64,000 bases of DNA from Pseudomonas laurylsulfativorans (GTDB lineage: Bacteria > Pseudomonadota > Gammaproteobacteria > Pseudomonadales > Pseudomonadaceae), in NCBI RefSeq assembly GCF_002906155.1, contig NZ_MUJK01000006.1:186001-250000 (forward strand). The letters run 5' to 3'. The notes beneath the pieces were generated by a model, which was given only the letters and a program-made list of their open reading frames with translations, was not told where the DNA came from and made no database searches. Of the stretch, positions 17,136 to 24,078 are shown piece by piece. Position 1 is the first letter of the stretch. Each line of letters starts with the position of its first letter. Position numbers and translations under genes: made by a program.

Positions 17136-17864
17136 CTAGGGAACGAGCAGCGCTTCGTAGGCAGGCACGGCAAAGCCATAGACGGTCGCGGGATGAATTC
17201 GAACCTGGGTGGCAGCCTTTACAGGGGTGGAAATGCTGATGTGGTCCCCGGGTAGTACGTAGGTTCGCGGTAGCATTGCACGGCTCCCGGAAGGCAGCAG
17301 TTGTACTTCCTGAGCCAGGCGTACGACATAAGGTGTTTCGTTGCGTACGCTCAGTTGACCCTCCTGCAGCGACCATTTCAGGTCGGTCCAGGGTGTGCGG
17401 TTGGGGGCCAGGCCGGCGGGGTGAAGGATGACCGGCAGGTTCTGGCGCACCGTCACACCCACACGGGCATGCCCGGCTTCTGGAGCAGATTTGCCTTGGG
17501 GGATGCCTTCAAAAATCACCCGTTTCAAACGCTGGGTGAGCAGGGGCTTTTCTGTTTGCAGGATGAAACGCACCAATTGTGACTTTGAAGCTTCAACGCG
17601 TGCCAGTGGCGGCGTCACGAACACCAAGGGTTCGGTGTCTTCGGGAATGTCTTCGATGGTTACGTGCAGCAGTGCCAGGCTGGCGTCGGTATTGGTCACC
17701 GATACAGCGGTTTCCCCGTTGGCCTCATTGACGATCACCACGGAGGTATCGGGCACCATACCGTCGGCGTGGACCTGTGCGATCCATAACAGAGCGCACG
17801 CACTGATACCCGTATGGGTCAGGCGGCGCACCTGCTTCAAAAGCATTGTCGTGATGTCTCTCAT
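17136..17864 (-). CDS. Periplasmic fimbrial chaperone
   Basis: 242 residues from the ATG at 17864; starts 6 codons downstream or 13 codons upstream are also open, and none has a strong ribosome-binding site. A signal peptide ends at VHA (residue 33). The PapD-type fold shows in VVIVNEANGETAVSVTNTD, PPLARVEASKSQLVRFIL (the G1-region with the basic anchor Lys/Arg) and RVGVTVRQNLPVILHP. It would bind nascent subunits in the periplasm and present them to the usher. It is the first gene of the fimbrial operon, divergent from a FimZ-like response regulator gene 474 bases away. Confidence 0.88.
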   Translation of the reverse strand: MRDITTMLLKQVRRLTHTGISACALLWIAQVHADGMVPDTSVVIVNEANGETAVSVTNTDASLALLHVTIEDIPEDTEPLVFVTPPLARVEASKSQLVRFILQTEKPLLTQRLKRVIFEGIPQGKSAPEAGHARVGVTVRQNLPVILHPAGLAPNRTPWTDLKWSLQEGQLSVRNETPYVVRLAQEVQLLPSGSRAMLPRTYVLPGDHISISTPVKAATQVRIHPATVYGFAVPAYEALLVP

Positions 17865-18338
17865 TGAAATTCCCGGATAAAAGACTGTCGGCATGGCTCG
17901 CATTACAGGTAACGCAGGGATTGTGTGAGCAGGAATTCAGTGCGCTGGGTCATTGGCGTCTTGTTCATGTATTCGATAGTTATGCAGAGAGTGAGCGCAG
18001 TTCCGTACGGGCATGGCCGGACTGCTTGGCGGGCCACAAGTTAGCGAGCAGGCGGAGCAGGAGGAATGCAACTAGTACGAAAAGAGAGGGGGCGTGTATG
18101 AAAGAGTGTTGCGGACTACGTAGTGTTTTCGTACGAGGAATACTTTGGTTGTAGTCCTGCCTGCGTAGTCTTCAGCGCGCTGCAATGTAGGAACCATCTA
18201 TTTGTTAGATGGGCAAAGAGTTAGTCCATTGAATACATTGAGGGTGCGACGTTAGAGCGGGAGGGCGTGGCGTTGTGGAATGGGTAGGAACGGCGCTATT
18301 TTCCGCGCCTTTGTGCCACAAGCAGGAGGTATCCCACA
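17865..18338. other. Divergent control region between fimbrial operon and response regulator gene
   Basis: 474 bases that must hold the promoters of both units. Visible structures: a 9-base inverted repeat GTACGAAAA (18075-18083) / TTTTCGTAC (18126-18134), a perfect 10-base palindrome ACTACGTAGT at 18115-18124 between them, and a small hairpin CCATCTA (18194-18200) / TAGATGG (18206-18212). The regulator has AGGAGG at about 18326, before its ATG. I cannot name the promoters with confidence. Confidence 0.6.
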
Positions 18339-18965
18339 ATGCGAGTCGTAATTGCTGACGACCACTCTGTCGTTCGTGTCGGGCTGCGCATACTCATCAA
18401 CGCCAGCAGGCGATGCGTGATCGTCGGTGAGGCTGACAATGCCGACAGCTTGATGAATGTGCTTTCAAGCACGCCCTGTGACCTGCTGATCACTGACTTC
18501 TCCATGCCGGGAGGGCAGCAGGCCGATGGCTTGAAAATGTTGAGTACGATTCAACGTCACTACCCGGCCTTGCCGGTCATTCTGGTGACGATGTTTACCA
18601 GTGTGGCGACGGCAAGGGCAGCGTTGGCGCAAGGGGTGATGGCCATCGTCGCCAAAACCGCATCGGCGAAGGAGTTGCCCCTGGCAATCAATGCGGTGCG
18701 GGAAGGGCGCCGCTACCTCAGTGAGTCCCTGCGCGCGCTGTTGGCCAACAGCCACAATCAGTTGTACGAGTCGCCACTGTCAGCCAAGGAGCACGAAGTG
18801 GTCCGAATGCTCGCCAGCGGCATGACCGTCAGCGAAATCGCCATTCATTTCAAACGCAGCGTGTCGACCATCAGTAAACAAAAGAACATGGCCATGCACC
18901 GGCTGGGTATTTCCACGGACGTTGATCTTTTTTCCTACGCCCGGGACAGCGGAATGACGTATTGA
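18339..18965 (+). CDS. LuxR-family response regulator (FimZ/BvgA-like)
   Basis: 208 residues, standard for the NarL/FixJ class. The receiver domain (1-118) has the acidic pair DD at 7-8, the phosphorylation site Asp53 in ITDFSMPG, Thr84 and Lys106, so it looks competent for phosphorylation. The C-terminal HTH (146-200: LSAKEHEVVRMLASGMTVSE) is complete. A strong AGGAGG precedes the start. No histidine kinase is encoded beside it. It is divergent from the chaperone-usher operon, as FimZ- and BvgA-type regulators often are, so control of these fimbriae is a reasonable inference. Confidence 0.87.
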   Translation: MRVVIADDHSVVRVGLRILINASRRCVIVGEADNADSLMNVLSSTPCDLLITDFSMPGGQQADGLKMLSTIQRHYPALPVILVTMFTSVATARAALAQGVMAIVAKTASAKELPLAINAVREGRRYLSESLRALLANSHNQLYESPLSAKEHEVVRMLASGMTVSEIAIHFKRSVSTISKQKNMAMHRLGISTDVDLFSYARDSGMTY

Positions 18966-19085
18966 AATGACGTGAATAGTCCCTGCGTTATTTTCATCAT
19001 GAATGCAGATAGTGTTCGATGCATTTGCAGACTATCGTGCAGGCAATCTTTTGAAGCCGTTATGCAAACCTAGGGGAACCTGCAA

Positions 19086-19556
19086 ATGAGTGAAGCCCAT
19101 AGCGCCTTGATCACCCGTTTCTACCAGGCTTTCCAGCGCTTGGATGCCGAAGCCATGGCGGCCTGCTACACCGATGATGTGGTGTTCAGTGACCCTGCGT
19201 TCGGCGAGCTTCGCGGTCGCGATGCCGGTGATATGTGGCGCATGCTGACCACTCGGGCCAAGGACTTTTCCCTGACCTTCGACCATGTTCACGCCTCCGA
19301 GCGCACCGGTGGTGCGCATTGGGTCGCGACCTATCTGTTCAGCCAGACCGGCAGCACCGTGGTCAACGATATCCAGGCGCGTTTTGTCTTCCGTGACGGC
19401 AAGATTTGCGAGCACCACGACAGTTTCGATCTATGGGCCTGGTCGCGTCAGGCGTTGGGTTTCAAAGGCCTGCTGCTGGGCTGGACGCCACTGGTGAAGA
19501 ACGCCGTCCGCGCCCAGGCATTGAAGGGCCTGAAGGCATTCCAGGCCAGTCGCTGA
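19086..19556 (+). CDS. NTF2-like/SnoaL-type small protein
   Basis: 156 residues forming one NTF2-like alpha+beta barrel: ITRFYQAFQRLDAEAMAACY, then YTDDVVFSDPAFGEL, a WVATYLFSQTG strand and IQARFVFRDGKICEHHDSFD. The family includes isomerases, dehydratases and ligand-binding proteins; the pocket residues do not point to one reaction. There is no signal peptide. A GGGGAA sequence sits upstream of the ATG. The next gene (GIY-YIG) follows after 40 bases and may be co-transcribed. The biological role is unknown. Confidence 0.8.
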   Translation: MSEAHSALITRFYQAFQRLDAEAMAACYTDDVVFSDPAFGELRGRDAGDMWRMLTTRAKDFSLTFDHVHASERTGGAHWVATYLFSQTGSTVVNDIQARFVFRDGKICEHHDSFDLWAWSRQALGFKGLLLGWTPLVKNAVRAQALKGLKAFQASR

Positions 19557-19596
19557 TAAGATCGCGGCTTGTTTTCCTTCAAGTTCTGATCGTTAC

Positions 19597-19908
19597 GTGA
19601 CCACCCTCAGCGAAAGCCCTGTCGACGCCGACACCCCCGCGAGCAAAACCTGGTTCGTCTACCTCGTTCGCGCGGCCAATGGTTCGCTCTATTGTGGGAT
19701 CAGCGATGATCCCGTGCGTCGTTTCGCCAAGCACCAAAGTGGCAAGGGCGCACGATTCTTTCTCTCTAGCCCAGCGATGGCGCTGGTCTACACCGAACGC
19801 TGTCGCGACAAGAGCGATGCGTTGCGTCAGGAACGGCTGATCAAAAAACTCAAGAAAAGCGCCAAGGAATGCCTGGTGGCGAGCGCGGCCTCTGGCTTAT
19901 CACCCTGA
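19597..19908 (+). CDS. GIY-YIG domain nuclease-like protein
   Basis: 103 residues from a GTG start; no in-frame ATG lies before the domain. The single GIY-YIG domain begins WFVYLVRAANGSLYCGISDDPVRRFAKHQ, giving the two motif strands (VYLV and YCGI), the catalytic Arg in VRR and the late Glu in ALRQERLIKKLKK. UvrC, some homing enzymes and the small YhbQ/URI group share this domain. At this size it belongs to the last group, whose proposed role is in DNA processing. It is preceded closely by the NTF2-like gene. Confidence 0.82.
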   Translation: MTTLSESPVDADTPASKTWFVYLVRAANGSLYCGISDDPVRRFAKHQSGKGARFFLSSPAMALVYTERCRDKSDALRQERLIKKLKKSAKECLVASAASGLSP

Positions 19909-19996
19909 CTGATCAGTTCCCATCAGGCAGATCTGTAGGCCGCCAGGTGATTGCGCGCTAAGCTGCGGACTCCTGATCCTTGCGGCGGAGCCGAGC

Positions 19997-20932
19997 ATGT
20001 CCGAGTTGATTCTGCATCATTACCCGACGTCCCCCTTTGCCGAGAAGGCTCGTTTGCTGCTGGGATTCAAGGGCTTGTCCTGGCGCTCGGTGAAGATCTC
20101 GCCAGTGATGCCCAAACCGGATCTCACGGCGTTGACCGGTGGCTATCGCAAGACACCAGTGTTGCAGGTCGGTGCAGATATTTATTGCGACACGGCATTG
20201 ATTGCCCGGCGACTGGAGCAGGAAAAAGCCTTGCCGGCGTTTTTCCCGGAAGGTCAGGAAATGATCACCGCGTCGTTTGCCACGTGGGTCGACTCGGTGG
20301 TGTTCCAGCATGCGGTCAGCCTGGTGTTCCAGCCGGAGTCGATAGCGGTGCGCTTTGGCAGTTTGCCGCCGGAAGCGATCAAGGCGTTTATTGCCGACCG
20401 TGCCGAATTGTTCAGTGGTGGTAGTGCGACAAAGCTGGCCGCCGAACAGGCCAAACATCAGTGGCCAACGATCATGTCGCGCCTGGAGCTGCAGTTGCAG
20501 CGCGAAGAGGGGGATTTCCTGTTCGGCGAGCCGTCGATTGCCGACTTCGCCCTGGCTCATTGCCTCTGGTTCCTAAAAGCCACGCCCGTCACGGCGCCAC
20601 TTGTGGATGCGTACCCGGCAGTTGCCGCGTGGCACGCGCGGGTACTGGGCTTCGGTCATGGTGCGTCCAGCGAAATGAGTTCCGAGGAGGCTCTGGCAGT
20701 GGCGCGCGCGTCCATGCCAGCGGCATTGCCGGATGAGCAGTTCATCGATCCCAACGGGTTCACGGCGGGTCAGCAGGTGGTCATCGCGGCCACGGACTAT
20801 GGCGTTGATCCGGTGGTGGGGGAGTTGTTGTTTGCTGGCCGTGAAGAATTGATTGTGCGTCGTAAGGACGAGCGTGGCGGGGTGGTGCATGTGCACTTCC
20901 CGCGGTTCGGTTTTCGGATTGAAGCGCATTAA
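19997..20932 (+). CDS. Glutathione S-transferase family protein with C-terminal extension
   Basis: 311 residues. An N-terminal thioredoxin-like domain (ELILHHYPTSPFAEKARLLLGF, ALTGGYRKTPVLQVGADIYCDT) and a helical GST domain (to about residue 220) are both recognisable. The remaining ~90 residues (from about PDEQFIDPNGF) form a beta-rich extra domain (ATDYGVDPVVGELLFAG, ELIVRRKDERGGVVHVHFPRFGFRI) that ordinary 200-220-residue GSTs lack. The active-site region has Ser/Thr rather than Cys. Substrate unknown; it could detoxify electrophiles. A single-gene unit, followed by a REP pair. Confidence 0.84.
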   Translation: MSELILHHYPTSPFAEKARLLLGFKGLSWRSVKISPVMPKPDLTALTGGYRKTPVLQVGADIYCDTALIARRLEQEKALPAFFPEGQEMITASFATWVDSVVFQHAVSLVFQPESIAVRFGSLPPEAIKAFIADRAELFSGGSATKLAAEQAKHQWPTIMSRLELQLQREEGDFLFGEPSIADFALAHCLWFLKATPVTAPLVDAYPAVAAWHARVLGFGHGASSEMSSEEALAVARASMPAALPDEQFIDPNGFTAGQQVVIAATDYGVDPVVGELLFAGREELIVRRKDERGGVVHVHFPRFGFRIEAH

Positions 20933-20965
20933 TTGACGCTGCCGAATTTGGTCTGGACAACAATC

Positions 20966-21087
20966 TGTGGCGAGGGGGCTTGCCCCCGTTCGGCTGCGTA
21001 GCAGTCGTAAATCCAGTGAATGCGATTTGATCCCTTGACATGCTGGGGCCGCTTCGCTGCCCAACGGGGGCAAGCCCCCTCGCCACA
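20966..21087. repeat. Paired REP palindrome, GGCGAGGGGGCTTGCCCCC subtype
   Basis: Arms TGTGGCGAGGGGGCTTGCCC and the inverted GGGCAAGCCCCCTCGCCACA. The inner flanks GTTCGGCTGCGTAGCAGTCG and CGCTTCGCTGCCCAAC add a second pair. Two other copies with nearly the same flanks lie at 30036 and 39087, and a more diverged one at 52865. Confidence 0.9.
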
Positions 21088-21110
21088 ACTGTCGTGCATA
21101 TCTGGTGGGG

Positions 21111-21461
21111 TTACTTCAACGCCGCCAGAATCGCATCCGGGTCATACCCGCGAATCAGGGTTCCGTTCACATCGATGATGGGAATCCCTCCTCCACCCAG
21201 CGCCTGATAGTCCTTGCGCGCGACGGCATCCTTCTCGATATCGAACTCCTTGTATGGAATGCCTTTCTGATCGAGAAAACGCCGGGTGAGCTTGCAGTAT
21301 CCACACCATTCGGTGGCGTAGAGCACGACGTTGGCCTGGGCCTGCGTCTGTGCAGGCACCACTTGCGAAGGGTTGAACACCCGCTCGATCTTGCCCCAGT
21401 TCTGGTAAACCACGACCACCAGCAGGATCAGCAGGAATTTTTTCAGTACGCCGCCGAGCAT
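21111..21461 (-). CDS. Membrane-anchored glutaredoxin-like protein
   Basis: 116 residues: an N-terminal hydrophobic anchor (about 5-22, VLKKFLLILLVVVVYQNW) and a glutaredoxin domain with the redox motif CGYC (Cys53, Cys56). The cis-proline region GGGGIPIIDVNG and a GYDP motif follow. The single anchor suggests the domain faces one side of the inner membrane; which side is unclear. The start overlaps the stop of yejK by one base (TGATG), so the two are translationally coupled. It probably reduces disulphides or mixed glutathione disulphides. Confidence 0.86.
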   Translation of the reverse strand: MLGGVLKKFLLILLVVVVYQNWGKIERVFNPSQVVPAQTQAQANVVLYATEWCGYCKLTRRFLDQKGIPYKEFDIEKDAVARKDYQALGGGGIPIIDVNGTLIRGYDPDAILAALK

Positions 21462-22465
21462 CAGTTGCGACGCTTCAGCTGATCGGTGAGCGAAGTGGGC
21501 AGGCCCTTGATGATCAGTGTGCCGGCCTCTTCGTCGTACTCGATCTTCGAGCCCAGCAAGTGTGCTTCGAAACTGATCGACAGGCCTTCGGCGCGGCCTG
21601 TGAATCGGCGGAACTGGTTCAGGGTGCGTTTATCGGCCGGGATTTCCGGCGACAGGCCGTAATCCTTGTTGCGGATGTGATCGTAGAAGGCCTTCGGGCG
21701 TTCTTCATCGATCAGCCCCGACAATTCTTCAAGGCCCATCGGCTCACCGAGCTTGGCCTGGCTGCTGGCGTAATCCACCAGGGTCTTGGTTTTCTCGCGG
21801 GCGTCGTCTTCCGGCAGGTCTTCGCTTTCAACGAAATCACTGAAGGCTTTGAGCAAAGTGCGGGTTTCACCGGGACCGTCGACGCCTTCCTGGCAGCCGA
21901 TGAAGTCGCGGAAATACTCCGAAACCTTTTTCCCGTTCTTGCCTTTGATAAACGAAATGTACTGCTTGGATTGTTTGTTGTTCTGCCACTCGGAAACGTT
22001 GATCCGCGCCGCCAGGTGCAACTGGCCAAGGTCCAGGTGGCGGGACGGGGTCACGTCCAGTTCATCGGTCACGGCCACGCCTTCGCTGTGGTGCAGCAGG
22101 GCGATGGCCAGGTAGTCGGTCATGCCTTGCTGATAGTGTGCGAACAGCACGTGGCCGCCGACCGACAGGTTCGACTCTTCCATCAGTTTTTGCAGATGCT
22201 CGACCGCCACGCGGCTGAACGCAGTGAAATCCTGGCCTCCCTCGAGGTACTCCTTCAGCCAGCCGCTGAACGGGAATGCGCCGGACTCCGGATGGAACAG
22301 GCCCCAGGCTTTACCCTGCTTGGCGTTATAGCTTTCGTTGAGGTCGGCGAGCATGTTCTCGATGGCCGCGGACTCAGCCAGTTCAGAGTCACGGGCGTGG
22401 AGAACTGCAGGTGTGCCGTCGGGTTTTTTGTCGATCAGGTGGACGATGCAATGACGGATCGGCAT
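21461..22465 (-). CDS. yejK: Nucleoid-associated protein YejK/NdpA
   Basis: 334 residues, typical length. It opens MPIRHCIVHLIDKKPDGTPA and contains the family segments HPESGAFPFSGWLKEYLEG, GGHVLFAHYQQGMTDYLAIALLHH, GRINVSEW-like RINVSEWQNNKQSKQYISFIKG and EYFRDFIGCQEGVDGPGETR. YejK binds the nucleoid; its exact action is not settled. The gene is followed at once by the glutaredoxin gene and lies divergent from the HU gene, so two chromosome-structure proteins share this neighbourhood. Confidence 0.9.
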   Translation of the reverse strand: MPIRHCIVHLIDKKPDGTPAVLHARDSELAESAAIENMLADLNESYNAKQGKAWGLFHPESGAFPFSGWLKEYLEGGQDFTAFSRVAVEHLQKLMEESNLSVGGHVLFAHYQQGMTDYLAIALLHHSEGVAVTDELDVTPSRHLDLGQLHLAARINVSEWQNNKQSKQYISFIKGKNGKKVSEYFRDFIGCQEGVDGPGETRTLLKAFSDFVESEDLPEDDAREKTKTLVDYASSQAKLGEPMGLEELSGLIDEERPKAFYDHIRNKDYGLSPEIPADKRTLNQFRRFTGRAEGLSISFEAHLLGSKIEYDEEAGTLIIKGLPTSLTDQLKRRN

Positions 22466-22861
22466 GGGCTTCTCGGCTGAATGAAGAGAGGAGGGCGTGC
22501 TCCCCCGAAAAAGCCCTCAGTGTACCGCAACCACTGGTTTTGGCGCGGTGTGAAGGGCAATTGTCAGGCGACCGACGGCGCTTATGCGTTTTTTTCCTGT
22601 TTTGGCGCAATAAAGCTGACCAAATGGGTAGCTAGAGGCGGATATTTCCACGTCTGTGTGCTAGCTTTGCCCGGTCTTGCGCGAAGTCACTGCGTTAAGC
22701 GTGCAGTCAGCATTTGTCAGGTCGAACCAAACCCTGATTTCGGTATCTATAACCCCGATCCCGAGGTTATTTGGCCGAGGGTGCCGGATCCAAAAGATCG
22801 GGCTCGATGGCTGACATTGCACTCTGCAATCCATATGAATTTGATAGGGAAGGAACACTAA
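22466..22861. other. Divergent intergenic region between yejK and hupN
   Basis: 396 bases. An open frame of 126 codons runs through it to the base before hupN, but its composition and lack of recognisable domain argue that it is not a gene. The hupN ribosome-binding site AAGGA lies 8 bases before the ATG. No promoter stands out enough to name. Confidence 0.45.
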
Positions 22862-23143
22862 ATGGCTCTTACTAAAGACCAACTGATCGCCGACATCGCT
22901 GAAGCTATCGACGCGCCGAAAACCACCGCGCGTAACGCTCTGGACCAACTGGGCCAAATCGTTGCCGATCAGCTGGAAAACGGCGGCGAAATCACTCTGC
23001 CAGGTATCGGCAAACTGAAAGTGACTGAGCGCCCTGCCCGTACCGGCCGTAACCCTTCGACTGGCGCTGCCATCGAAATCGCTGCCAAGAAAGTGATCAA
23101 GCTGGTTGTGGCCAAAGGCCTGACCGACGCTGTTAACAAGTAA
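22862..23143 (+). CDS. hupN: HU-family histone-like DNA-binding protein
   Basis: 93 residues, all of the HU/IHF fold. N-terminal helices MALTKDQLIADIAEAID; the beta-arm signature GIGKLKVTERPARTGRNP with the intercalating proline in RNPSTG; and the C-terminal helix AAKKVIKLVVAKGLTDAVNK. HU bends and compacts DNA without sequence preference. Position between yejK and rlmF/valS matches what I recall for hupN of P. putida, one of three HU genes in that species; the gene symbol rests on that. A clear terminator follows. The DNA of its 3' end and terminator recurs about 840 bases downstream (see the remnant at 23950). Confidence 0.88.
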   Translation: MALTKDQLIADIAEAIDAPKTTARNALDQLGQIVADQLENGGEITLPGIGKLKVTERPARTGRNPSTGAAIEIAAKKVIKLVVAKGLTDAVNK

Positions 23144-23159
23144 GACTTGTTAAAAAAAA

Positions 23160-23195
23160 ACCGTGCGCCGGAGCGATCCGGGCACGGTTTTTTTG
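23160..23195 (+). terminator. Rho-independent terminator of hupN
   Basis: Stem ACCGTGC (23160-23166) / GCACGGT (23182-23188) with a GC-rich interior, preceded by an A run and followed by seven T. Confidence 0.92.
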
Positions 23196-23475
23196 TGGGC
23201 GACATAAAGATCTACGCAAGCTAGATCGATACAAGACATTTGTTGTTTCTCTGTAATACATATCTATTCCCGATATTTCATGGGCGATTGTTTGTGGATT
23301 CGGTTTTTTAAGTGTGCACTGAATAAATCAGTTTTCTCCGTATATCTGACGAACTTTCCTACAGTACTGATAGTTGAGTGTCTGCCCTGGATCGGTAGTA
23401 TCGATCGGGTGTGACGCTCGGCTTTGCGTAAAAGCTAAAAAACTAAATTCTAGTGGTAAGTTGTAGGGATATTTT
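23196..23475. other. AT-rich stretch upstream of the DUF3757 gene
   Basis: About 280 bases visibly richer in A and T than the surrounding genes. It presumably holds the promoter of the DUF3757 gene; several TATAAT-like hexamers are possible and none is clearly best. Composition of this kind suggests DNA acquired from elsewhere. Confidence 0.5.
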
Positions 23476-23913
23476 ATGAAGCTTAAACAGTTGGTGTTGG
23501 GTGTGGCGGTTATGTTATCCGGCCAGGCGTGGGCAAATGTCACGGAGTACTGCCCAAGCCCTTCAGACATCAAAGAGGCGGCCCCAGGTGTCTATAAAGC
23601 CCCTACGGCCAGTGGCGACGGCGAGTGGTATGGCGTGTCTCAAACCGGCCAGGGGCCGGTGGGTGAATTCGAGTTGGCTATATTCGCGCCTCACAAGGAT
23701 GTCGAGGGTGAAACTGCCATAGGTGAAGTCCTGCGTTGTGGTTATAAGCTGCAAAAGGGCGGCGCGGTGGATATGCACTTCAAGCGGGAAGGGGTCGTCG
23801 CCAGTATTGAAACCAATGGGCCATGGGAAGAGTGGAATTCACGGTATTACTGCGACAATAAAAAAGTGCGCGGCTGCGCATTCAAAGAAGTTGTCAGGGC
23901 AAGCAAGCGCTGA
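23476..23913 (+). CDS. Secreted DUF3757-type small protein
   Basis: 145 residues with a signal peptide cut after QAWA (residue 20). The mature part has four cysteines (TEYCPSP, VLRCGYK, RYYCDNKKVRGC), probably two disulphides, and the motif APTASGDGEWYGVSQ. This layout fits the DUF3757 family of small exported proteins, seen mainly in Pseudomonas, whose function is not known to me. The gene has no operon partner. It lies in an AT-rich insert bounded on the right by a copy of the hupN 3' end and terminator, which suggests it was acquired as a unit. Confidence 0.78.
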   Translation: MKLKQLVLGVAVMLSGQAWANVTEYCPSPSDIKEAAPGVYKAPTASGDGEWYGVSQTGQGPVGEFELAIFAPHKDVEGETAIGEVLRCGYKLQKGGAVDMHFKREGVVASIETNGPWEEWNSRYYCDNKKVRGCAFKEVVRASKR

Positions 23914-23949
23914 TGCGCGATTCATTCGATCCAGAGTGTCGGGTCAATG

Positions 23950-24036
23950 GTGGCCAATATCCTGATTGAAGCTATCAGCAAGTAACATTTGTTAAAAAGC
24001 CGTGCACCGGATTAATCCGTGCACGGCTTTTTTGTT
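23950..24036 (+). pseudogene. Duplicate of the hupN 3' end with its terminator
   Basis: Bases 23950-23985 read VANILIEAISK then TAA, matching the hupN ending VAKGLTDAVNK then TAA codon for codon at 6 of 11 positions, most others being conservative. The match continues through TTGTTAAAAA and the terminator (stem AGCCGTGCACCGG / CCGTGCACGGCT, 23998-24028). No HU gene body precedes it. It terminates the DUF3757 transcript and looks like the far junction of an insertion or the trace of a tandem duplication. Confidence 0.65.
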
Positions 24037-24078
24037 CGCGATAACGACTTGGCCCAAGGCCAAGCCTGCAACATTGTG

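Noticed and set aside
16996..17376. N-terminal extension of the usher frame
   Set aside because: This 127-codon stretch overlaps the chaperone gene and has no usher features; the ATG at 16995 gives a proper signal peptide.
18098..18154. 18-codon minigene with a GAGGGGG upstream
   Set aside because: Too short to support by sequence; two of its codons are in a palindrome likely to be regulatory. Kept only as a remark in the fimbrial control-region finding.
22481..22861. 126-codon open frame ending at the base before hupN
   Set aside because: No known domain, no convincing ribosome-binding site, Trp/Cys/Pro-rich composition, and it occupies the expected hupN promoter region.
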